Assembly: GCA_946006915.1 (NCBI GenBank)
Contig: CAMFZK010000021.1
Span: forward strand, 1 to 12,053
Length of the DNA: 12,053 nt
Direction of reading: 5' to 3'
From: an uncultured Clostridia bacterium
GTDB taxonomy: Bacteria > Bacillota > Clostridia > Oscillospirales > Acutalibacteraceae
Shown here: in pieces, positions 1 through 5,442 of the stretch
Numbering within the stretch: position 1 is the stretch's first letter
Layout of the letters: every line of letters begins with the position of its first letter
The notes under the pieces: model-generated
Database searches by the model: none
The model's input: the letters and a program-made list of their open reading frames with translations, nothing else
What the model was told of the DNA's origin: nothing
Translations under genes and position numbers: made by a program

Positions 1-35
1 AAACTACACTATATGTTGTAACTAACATTGTCTAT

Positions 36-71
36 AAAACCCTAATTATTGTAAAAAGGGCTTTTCTTTTT
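36..71 (+). terminator. Possible weak terminator of an upstream gene
   Basis: AAAACCCT (36-43) can pair with AGGG (57-60) and TTTT (62-65) across one bulged C, with a 13-base loop, and is followed by a T-rich run. The stem is short and mostly A-T, so it would be a weak intrinsic terminator for a gene left of the window. It could also act on the minus strand. Only the base pairing is seen; the role is inferred. Confidence 0.25.
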
Positions 72-81
72 GTGAAATTTA

Positions 82-90
82 TGTTAAAAT
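82..90 (+). promoter_or_regulatory. Possible extended -10 promoter for the fabG-like gene
   Basis: TG-T-TAAAAT (82-90) matches an extended -10 element. No good -35 hexamer lies 16-18 bases upstream, where only a T/C-rich run is present. Transcription would start near 97, leaving a leader of about 12 bases that barely includes the ribosome binding site GGAG (97-100). That tight fit lowers confidence; the real start may be upstream. Confidence 0.3.
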
Positions 91-108
91 CTATTTGGAG
101 ATGATTTT

Positions 109-843
109 ATGAAACAAACTGCAATTATTACGGGTTCTTCAAAAGGAATCGGTGCCGCTACGGCAATACTGTTTGCCCAAAAGGGTTATAACGTTGTAAT
201 CAACTATAACAATTCTTATGAATCGGCTTCCCTGCTCTGCCGTTCGCTTGTTAATAACGGGTTTTCGGTAACAACCCAAAAAGCGAATGTCGCTAACCGG
301 CTTGAAGCCGAAATGCTTATAAAAGAAACACTTTACAAATTCGGAAGTATTGATGTTTTGGTAAACAACGCAGGTGTTGCGTTTGAGGGTTTGATAACCG
401 ACACAGACGAGATTGATTTTGACCGAATTATAGATATAAACTTAAAGGGAACATTTAACTGCTGTAAGGCCGCAACAAAGGTAATGGTTAACCAAAAATC
501 GGGTAAGATTATAAATGTTTCTTCTATGTGGGGTCAAGTAGGTGCTGCGTGTGAGGTTGCATATTCCGCATCAAAAGCGGGTGTAATTGGTCTTACAAAA
601 GCGCTCGCAAAAGAATTGGCACCAAGCGGAATTACCGTAAACGCCGTTGCACCCGGTATTATTGAAACCAATATGAATTCTAATTTGTCTATAGAAGAAT
701 TAGCAGAATTTGTAGAAACCGTGCCGCTTGGCAGAATGGGCAGTGCCGAAGAAATTGCACAGACAATTTACTTTTTGGCAAGCGAAAACGCCGACTACAT
801 AACAGGTCAGGTAATCGGCGTAAACGGCGGATATGTAATTTAA
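109..843 (+). CDS. fabG: SDR-family oxidoreductase, FabG-like (3-oxoacyl-[ACP] reductase type)
   Basis: A 244-residue classical short-chain dehydrogenase/reductase, the usual FabG length. The Rossmann nucleotide-binding motif TGSSKGIG is at residues 8-15, NNAG at 86-89 and the structural Asn at 111. The catalytic set is Ser139, Tyr152 and Lys156 (YSASK). The C-terminal VNGGY at 238-242 is typical of FabG, which reduces 3-oxoacyl-ACP with NADPH in fatty acid synthesis in the cytoplasm. The start is supported by GGAG 8 bases upstream. It is the only plus-strand gene here and has no fatty-acid-synthesis neighbours (no acpP, fabD, fabF), so it may be a secondary reductase acting on another carbonyl or sugar substrate. 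SDR membership is certain from sequence; the exact substrate is not. Confidence 0.9.
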   Translation: MKQTAIITGSSKGIGAATAILFAQKGYNVVINYNNSYESASLLCRSLVNNGFSVTTQKANVANRLEAEMLIKETLYKFGSIDVLVNNAGVAFEGLITDTDEIDFDRIIDINLKGTFNCCKAATKVMVNQKSGKIINVSSMWGQVGAACEVAYSASKAGVIGLTKALAKELAPSGITVNAVAPGIIETNMNSNLSIEELAEFVETVPLGRMGSAEEIAQTIYFLASENADYITGQVIGVNGGYVI

Positions 844-852
844 TTTTTTTAA

Positions 853-883
853 GGGAGGGTTTTTAGCACCCTCCCCTATTTTT
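853..883 (+). terminator. Intrinsic terminator of the fabG-like gene
   Basis: GGGAGGGT (853-860) pairs perfectly with ACCCTCCC (868-875): an 8-bp stem rich in G-C with a 7-base loop, followed by CTATTTTT. It begins 9 bases after the reductase stop codon. On the minus strand the stem is followed by an A-rich tract, so it should work well only for the plus strand, although the stem also lies just past the end of the converging ATPase gene. Confidence 0.9.
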
Positions 884-887
884 AATA

Positions 888-3476
888 TTACATTTTCTTT
901 TGTAAAAACTTTAACAGTTCGCTAAACGGAATTATTAAAACCGAAAGCAACAAACAAATTAAAAACTGTTTTGCGTTAAGCATTGTAAGACCGAAAACAA
1001 AGCCAAACGGAGTAAACACTAAAAAGATTACCGAAAACAAGGTTGCAACAACAGAGTTGTTCATAAATTTGTTTGAAAACAATTTCTTGTTAAAAAGAGT
1101 ATCCTCAAACTTATTGTTGTAGCAATGAAGTATTTGCGAAATCCCAAGTGTTGCAAAGGCCATAGTCGAAGCGGTAACCGCAGAAACACCGTTGCCGATA
1201 ATATATGCGGTTAAAGAAGTAAGGGCTATAAATATGCTTTGTACCAACAAAGAAGTAAGCGATTTAATGTTTAGTATTCTGCTTTGCACCCTAAACGAGT
1301 TTGTATTCATAACGGAATTTTCGGCTTTTTCCAAACTTAAGGATATGGCAGGTGCAGAATCGGTTAAAAGGTTTATAAGCAAAAACTGTACCGCAACAAG
1401 TACGGGGTTTTTGAAAATTATAATGCCTAAAAGCATTAAAAGAAGTTCGGCAAAATTACAACTGCAAAGGTAGTAAACTATTTTTCTTATATTACTGTAA
1501 AATCCGCGGCTTTCTTTTAAAGCGGTAACTATTGAACCGAAATTGTTTTTTAAAATAATTATATCGGCGTTGCCTTTAGCAACATCATCGCCGTATTGAC
1601 CTATAGCGCAACCGACATCGACAACAGATAATGTATCGGCGTCCTGCAAACTGTCACCCGTTGCAATTACGGTCATTTTTTTGCTCTTAAACGCCTTTAC
1701 AATGCGAAGTTTGTCATTAGGCGAAATACGTGCAAATACCGAATAATTTAAAATACTCTCTTCTAATTCAAGGTCGCTCATTTCGGCAAGAGTGCTGCCG
1801 TCAATAACTTCGCCGTTGTCGGTTATAAGACCAATTTTTTTGGCTATTGTCCCTGCAGTTAAGGGGTTGTCACCCGTTAGCATAACCGTTTTAATACCCG
1901 CTTTTTTGCAAAGTTTAATTTCTTCGGTTACACTTTTTCTAATCGGCTCTGCAAGACCTAAAAGTCCTACAAAAGTAAGGTTACATTCGGTTTCCTCCGA
2001 AGTGGGGTTAGCGGGAATATTATCTAAAGGACGCATTGCGATGCAAACCACACGCAAAGCATCGTTTGCCATTTGGTCATTTATTTTTAGTATTTCCTCG
2101 CTGTTACAGTTATTGCATTTAGGCAAAACAATTTCGGGCGCACCTTTTACAATAGCAAAGGGGCGTTCGTTTATCATTGTAATAACCGTCATACATTTAC
2201 GGGTAGAATCAAACGGAATTAAAGCGAGTTTCGGGAAAAGTGAGTTAATATCCACTTCACTTTTAGAGTTATATGTTAAACACGCTTCTTTTATTGCATC
2301 TTCGGTAGAATCGTTACGCAAAGTGGAACAAGCGGTTGCTAAATTTAAAACGATAGAGGTTTGTTCATCTAAACCCGCTGCCGGGAAATCGGTTATCTTT
2401 TTACCGTCATATATTTTGGACAAAGACATTTTTTTATGAGTGAAAATACCCGTTTTATCGGCACAAATTACATTTGCTTTACCTATTGTTTCAAAGGCAT
2501 TCCTATCTTTTAAAATAATTTTGTCCTTTAAAATTCTTGCAGTACCGCTTGCAATTACTATTGTAGCAATAGCGGGCAAACTTTTAGGAACTGTTGCAAC
2601 CGCAAGTGCCAATGAATTTAGCATTACGGTTAAAGTTGTGATGGCAAAAGGTGCGGCGGAATGAAAGTTTTGTATCATACCGATAATAAAATATATACCG
2701 CAAACCGAAAGAATAACCGTATTAACAATTTTTCCTATTAAATCAAGTTCGTTTTGCACCGGCAAGGTTTTATTTCCGGTTTGTTCCATTATTGCGGCGG
2801 CTCTGCCGTTTTCTGTGTGCAAACCGGTTGCCGTTACAACTGCTTTTGCATTACCGTGTATAACGGTTGTTCCCGCAAAAAGCATATTTTTTCTTAACGG
2901 TACGCTTACAATATCCTCTAATACTACCGAGCCGTCCTTTTCAACCGGCACATCTTCGCCTGTCAAGGCAGATTCGTTGCAACGAAGTTCGTTGGATTCA
3001 ATAATTCGTGCATCGGCGGTAACATAGTCACCCTCCTGCAGAAGAATAATGTCCCCCACAACAAGGTTATAAGCGTTGATTTTTTTAATAATTCCGTCAC
3101 GCAAAACGGTGACGGTGGGTATTGTAACCTGTTTGACATCGTCAAACGCAGTATCGCTGTTGAACAAATGCAAAGCACTCACAAAGGCGTTTAAAATTAC
3201 AACACCTATAATTAAAAGCGAATAATAAGCATTTCCTTGCGAATATATTAAGGAAACAATAAACGAAAGCAAACAAACACATAAAAGTGCTATTAAGGCT
3301 TTGCTTTTAAATTGGCTCAAAAATATTTTTAAAAGTGACGGTTTATTTGTGTTTGTTATTATATTTTCGCCGTGTTCTTTAAGGCGTTCATCTGCAACAC
3401 CGTTTAAAAGACCTATTTCACTATCGGTTTTAAGTTCGGTTAAAACTTCGTTTACTGCCGCACTGTGCCAAATCAT
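888..3476 (-). CDS. P-type ATPase, P2 (calcium-pump-like) family, with altered signature motifs
   Basis: An 862-residue integral membrane protein, normal length for bacterial PacL-type cation pumps. In order: N-terminal cytoplasmic segment, two transmembrane helices (about 60-105), actuator domain with TGED (172-175), helices M3-M4 (about 250-312), phosphorylation site DKTGIFT with Asp340, nucleotide domain with KGAPE (444-448), TGDN (534-537), hinge TGDSLQD (606-612), then M5-M10. The M5 and M6 ion-ligand positions Asn674, Glu677, Asn702, Thr705 and Asp706 match calcium pumps. Three conserved motifs differ: DKTGT is DKTGI, M4 PEGLP is PKSLP (297-301), and GDGxND is GDSLQD. It may be a pump with altered ion choice or an impaired one. 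The start codon overlaps the upstream stop as ATGA (3473-3476), with AGGG 7 bases before it, suggesting translational coupling. Family is certain; transported ion and activity are unknown. Confidence 0.92.
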   Translation of the reverse strand: MIWHSAAVNEVLTELKTDSEIGLLNGVADERLKEHGENIITNTNKPSLLKIFLSQFKSKALIALLCVCLLSFIVSLIYSQGNAYYSLLIIGVVILNAFVSALHLFNSDTAFDDVKQVTIPTVTVLRDGIIKKINAYNLVVGDIILLQEGDYVTADARIIESNELRCNESALTGEDVPVEKDGSVVLEDIVSVPLRKNMLFAGTTVIHGNAKAVVTATGLHTENGRAAAIMEQTGNKTLPVQNELDLIGKIVNTVILSVCGIYFIIGMIQNFHSAAPFAITTLTVMLNSLALAVATVPKSLPAIATIVIASGTARILKDKIILKDRNAFETIGKANVICADKTGIFTHKKMSLSKIYDGKKITDFPAAGLDEQTSIVLNLATACSTLRNDSTEDAIKEACLTYNSKSEVDINSLFPKLALIPFDSTRKCMTVITMINERPFAIVKGAPEIVLPKCNNCNSEEILKINDQMANDALRVVCIAMRPLDNIPANPTSEETECNLTFVGLLGLAEPIRKSVTEEIKLCKKAGIKTVMLTGDNPLTAGTIAKKIGLITDNGEVIDGSTLAEMSDLELEESILNYSVFARISPNDKLRIVKAFKSKKMTVIATGDSLQDADTLSVVDVGCAIGQYGDDVAKGNADIIILKNNFGSIVTALKESRGFYSNIRKIVYYLCSCNFAELLLMLLGIIIFKNPVLVAVQFLLINLLTDSAPAISLSLEKAENSVMNTNSFRVQSRILNIKSLTSLLVQSIFIALTSLTAYIIGNGVSAVTASTMAFATLGISQILHCYNNKFEDTLFNKKLFSNKFMNNSVVATLFSVIFLVFTPFGFVFGLTMLNAKQFLICLLLSVLIIPFSELLKFLQKKM

Positions 3477-4327
3477 AATAACACCCTTTCGTAGTAATCT
3501 TTCATTTGTTTTGCATCAATGTCCTGTGTTCCGGCGGATTCACAAATAAATACGGGACTTAAACCGTGCTTGGCAATTAGTTCTATTAACGGTTCAAACT
3601 GCGGACCGTAAACGGTATCTTCAAAAGTTAAGTGACGTTTTTCACCGCCTGTGGTGTATTCAATCTTTGAAAAATGCGAATGAAAATTTTTGTATCTCTC
3701 ACTACCGAGTTCGTTTTTTATGGTACTTAAAATGTTTTCATAATCTTCTTTGGTTTTAATTACCCCTAAATCCCTTGCGTTTAAGTGACCGAAATCAATA
3801 CACGGGATTAACCGTTCGTCCAACTTGCAAAGTTCCATTACTTCATACAAAGTGCCTAATTGGTTTACCTTTCCCATTGTTTCGGGGCAAATGTGAATAT
3901 TTGAAAGTCCCTCGCTGTCTAAAGCGGCAATGGCTTTTTTCATAGTATCAATGGCGAGTTCTAACGCTTCTTCACGTGAAATTTTTCCGCAAGAACCGGT
4001 GTGAACCACAATACGGTCACCGCCCATTGCGTTTACGGCACGTGCCGAGTCTAAAATATAGTTAATAGAATTTAAGCGTTTTTCTTCCTCAACAGAAGAC
4101 ATAGAAATATAATACGGTGCATGGAGCGAAAGTGTAATTCCCTTTTCTTTGGCTTTTTTGCCGAGCAGAGCCGCTTTTTCCGTGCCGATATTTACACCCC
4201 TGCCGCATTGATATTCAAAACAGTCAAGTCCTGATTTTACTATAAATTCGGGTACGTCCAAACTTGATTTATAACCCATTTTTTTAAAATTGTCCGAAGT
4301 GCCGGCAGGACCGAATTTTGCAGACAT
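3473..4327 (-). CDS. nfo: Endonuclease IV-like (AP endonuclease family 2) TIM-barrel protein
   Basis: A 284-residue protein of the endonuclease IV fold, which in characterised members cuts DNA 5' to abasic sites using a trinuclear zinc centre. Candidate metal ligands in the expected order are His69 (HAPYY), His109 (VVHTG), Glu149 (CPET), Asp178 and His181 (DFGH), His216, His232 and Glu263 (CES). The Asp of the usual D-R-H element is replaced: the sequence reads KRH at 230-232, and HLND near the preceding ligand reads HSHF. Either it is a diverged endonuclease IV or a related TIM-barrel enzyme. The start has GGAGG (4334-4338) 6 bases upstream, lying inside the end of yqeG; only one base separates the yqeG stop from this ATG. 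Its own stop overlaps the ATPase start by 4 bases. The fold assignment is firm; DNA-repair activity is likely, not proven. Confidence 0.82.
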   Translation of the reverse strand: MSAKFGPAGTSDNFKKMGYKSSLDVPEFIVKSGLDCFEYQCGRGVNIGTEKAALLGKKAKEKGITLSLHAPYYISMSSVEEEKRLNSINYILDSARAVNAMGGDRIVVHTGSCGKISREEALELAIDTMKKAIAALDSEGLSNIHICPETMGKVNQLGTLYEVMELCKLDERLIPCIDFGHLNARDLGVIKTKEDYENILSTIKNELGSERYKNFHSHFSKIEYTTGGEKRHLTFEDTVYGPQFEPLIELIAKHGLSPVFICESAGTQDIDAKQMKDYYERVLL

Positions 4328-4328
4328 A

Positions 4329-4829
4329 TTATACCTCCGTATTGGTGATTTTAAGGTGTTTTATTAAAAACTTTTCTATTCTTCTTTTAAATCTAAACCT
4401 CAAAGAAGTTTCGGGTTTAATGGGTGTTAAAAGCACCGTATTAAGACCCACAAAATTACCGCCTAAAGTATCGGTAAAAATTTGGTCACCCACAATAGCG
4501 GTATTTTTACGTTTAGTACCAAGTGCCTTTGAAGCACGCAAATAACCGAAAGGCAAGGGTTTTAGACCTAAACTTATGTAATCTAACCCTATTTTCTTTG
4601 CAAACGGGTCTACCCGTTTTTTAGTTGAATTGGAAAGAACCGTAAGTTTAATATTATTTTCCCGCATATTTTTAAGCCAATTTTCAAGTCCTTCTGTTAA
4701 AACTTGTCCGTGGTGGGTTGAAAGGGTATTATCAACATCCAAAATAAGTGCGGTAATATTATATTTTTTTAATATATCAACCGAAATATCGGTAATTTTA
4801 TCTAATTTAATATTTGGTTTTAAAAGCAT
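4329..4829 (-). CDS. yqeG: YqeG family HAD-IIIA phosphatase
   Basis: With the start used here the protein has 166 residues, close to Bacillus YqeG. HAD motif I is DVDNTL (31-36) with nucleophile Asp31 and acid/base Asp33; motif II is the Ser in LSNS (65-68); Lys90 (LKPLP) fits motif III; and GDQIFTD (114-120) is motif IV. There is no large cap domain, as in subclass IIIA. The substrate of YqeG is not known to me. A longer open frame begins at a TTG (4841), but that codon overlaps the ribosome binding site GAGG (4836-4839), which sits 6 bases before the ATG at 4829; the ATG also gives the usual MLLKPN-type N terminus. The gene directly follows the terminator of rpsU and is tightly coupled to the endonuclease IV-like gene. 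Confidence 0.92.
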   Translation of the reverse strand: MLLKPNIKLDKITDISVDILKKYNITALILDVDNTLSTHHGQVLTEGLENWLKNMRENNIKLTVLSNSTKKRVDPFAKKIGLDYISLGLKPLPFGYLRASKALGTKRKNTAIVGDQIFTDTLGGNFVGLNTVLLTPIKPETSLRFRFKRRIEKFLIKHLKITNTEV

Positions 4830-4835
4830 ACATAA

Positions 4836-4839
4836 CCTC
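4836..4839 (-). promoter_or_regulatory. Ribosome binding site of yqeG
   Basis: GAGG lies 6 bases upstream of the ATG at 4829. It decides the start against the TTG at 4841, whose last base falls within this element. It begins only about 3 bases after the T-run of the preceding terminator. Confidence 0.75.
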
Positions 4840-4840
4840 A

Positions 4841-4871
4841 AATAAAAAAGCGGTTGAATACAACCGCTTTT
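4841..4871 (-). terminator. Intrinsic terminator after rpsU (stem works on both strands)
   Basis: Read on the minus strand, AAAAGCGGTTG (4861-4871) pairs perfectly with CAACCGCTTTT (4846-4856) around a 4-base loop, and the T-run continues to give TTTTTTATTT. It begins 12 bases after the rpsU stop. The plus strand also has TTTT after the stem. No promoter fits between its T-run and the yqeG ribosome binding site. Confidence 0.9.
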
Positions 4872-4882
4872 CTCACTTAATA

Positions 4883-5059
4883 TTAGCGGAACTTTCTTTT
4901 ACGAGCAGCTTCCGACTTCTTTTTACGCTTTACAGAGGGTTTCTCATAGTGCTCTCTCTTACGAACTTCTTGGATAATACCGTCTTTAGCGGTTTGTCTT
5001 TTGAAGCGACGCAAAGCGTTATCGAGTGATTCATTCTCTTTAATTCTAACTTGACTCAT
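4883..5059 (-). CDS. rpsU: 30S ribosomal protein S21
   Basis: A 58-residue, strongly basic protein matching bacterial S21, a small-subunit protein near the anti-Shine-Dalgarno region of 16S rRNA. Visible features are the N-terminal SQVRIKENES, the central ALRRFKRQ helix, KREHYEKP (34-41) and a Lys/Arg-rich tail (KRKKKSEAARKRKFR). A longer frame from a TTG at 5080 is rejected because the ATG at 5059 has AAGGGAGGG 6 bases upstream and gives the standard S21 N terminus. It lies about 55 bases after secG and is closed by a strong terminator. The usual Bacillota partner yqeY does not follow it here. Confidence 0.97.
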   Translation of the reverse strand: MSQVRIKENESLDNALRRFKRQTAKDGIIQEVRKREHYEKPSVKRKKKSEAARKRKFR

Positions 5060-5065
5060 TATATT

Positions 5066-5074
5066 CCCTCCCTT
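5066..5074 (-). promoter_or_regulatory. Strong ribosome binding site of rpsU
   Basis: AAGGGAGGG ends 6 bases before the ATG at 5059. It fixes the start of S21 and fits a highly expressed ribosomal gene. Confidence 0.85.
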
Positions 5075-5078
5075 ATGC

Positions 5079-5087
5079 AAAATAGCA
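5079..5087 (-). promoter_or_regulatory. Possible extended -10 promoter for rpsU
   Basis: The minus strand carries TG-C-TATTTT in the 55-base gap between secG and rpsU, an extended -10 pattern. No recognisable -35 lies 17 bases upstream, and the implied transcript would begin close to the ribosome binding site. rpsU may equally be carried on the secG transcript. Confidence 0.25.
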
Positions 5088-5122
5088 GGGGTAATTAAAA
5101 TTTTTAGCGGGAAATTATCCCC
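5088..5122 (-). other. Possible hairpin spanning the secG stop codon
   Basis: GGGGTAATT (5088-5096) can pair with AATTA-T-CCCC (5113-5122) with one bulged T and a loop of 16 bases. The outer arm covers the end of the secG coding sequence. No good T-run follows it on the minus strand, so it is not a clear terminator; it might stabilise or partly attenuate the secG message. Pairing is seen, function is a guess. Confidence 0.25.
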
Positions 5123-5363
5123 TTAACGCAATAATATTTGCAACAATAGCAAGAACAAAGAAAAGTATTGCTACATACTTTGTCCAACGTGATAACAAAG
5201 CATCAGCCGTTCTTGCTTTGTTTTTGGAAAGAAATGTATCTGCTCCGCCGGAAATAGCGCCGTTAATGCCGGCACGGCGACCTTGTTGAAACAAAACTGC
5301 AAATATAATAATAAGCGAAACTAAAATTACTAAAATTCCTAAAATAATTTCAACTGCGTTCAC
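5115..5363 (-). CDS. secG: Preprotein translocase subunit SecG
   Basis: An 82-residue membrane protein with two hydrophobic helices (about 5-25 and 61-80) joined by the conserved SecG loop FQQGRRAG (25-32) and SGG (38-40). SecG is a small accessory subunit of the SecYEG channel in the cytoplasmic membrane and helps SecA-driven export. The longest open frame would start at 5462, inside the leuS end and upstream of the promoter, giving 115 residues, too long for the family. The GTG at 5363 has GGAGGT 7 bases upstream and gives the expected N terminus, so it is used here. The gene has its own promoter in the gap after leuS and is followed by rpsU. Confidence 0.94.
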   Translation of the reverse strand: MNAVEIILGILVILVSLIIIFAVLFQQGRRAGINGAISGGADTFLSKNKARTADALLSRWTKYVAILFFVLAIVANIIALRG

Positions 5364-5370
5364 CTGTGTC

Positions 5371-5376
5371 ACCTCC
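5371..5376 (-). promoter_or_regulatory. Ribosome binding site deciding the GTG start of secG
   Basis: GGAGGT lies 7 bases upstream of the GTG at 5363. The transcript expected from the promoter at 5398-5426 starts near 5391 and includes this site but none of the upstream in-frame codons. Confidence 0.8.
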
Positions 5377-5397
5377 GATTTACAAATACCAATCAGT

Positions 5398-5426
5398 ATA
5401 ATACCATACTTTATTTCAATTTGCAA
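5398..5426 (-). promoter_or_regulatory. Sigma-A type promoter of secG
   Basis: On the minus strand, TTGCAA (5421-5426) and TATTAT (5398-5403) are separated by exactly 17 bases, and TGG precedes the -10, giving an extended -10 as well. Transcription would start near 5391, leaving a leader of about 28 bases before the GTG at 5363. This is the clearest promoter in the window. Confidence 0.75.
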
Positions 5427-5442
5427 CAAAAATTTTAAAAAT

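Noticed and set aside
1..40. Promoter on either strand near the left edge (TATAAA at 33-38; TAGACA and TATAGT on the minus strand)
   Set aside because: Spacings between candidate -35 and -10 elements are wrong (11 or 15 bases), and the sequence is too AT-rich for such matches to be meaningful.
1792..2439. A 215-residue open frame on the plus strand inside the ATPase gene
   Set aside because: It lies fully antisense to a confidently identified gene, shows no recognisable domain, and has no evident ribosome binding site. Long antisense frames arise readily from codon bias.
888..3476. The ATPase as a pseudogene
   Set aside because: The frame is uninterrupted, of full length, with the phosphorylated Asp, KGAPE, TGDN, hinge Asp residues and membrane ligands kept, and a proper ribosome binding site.
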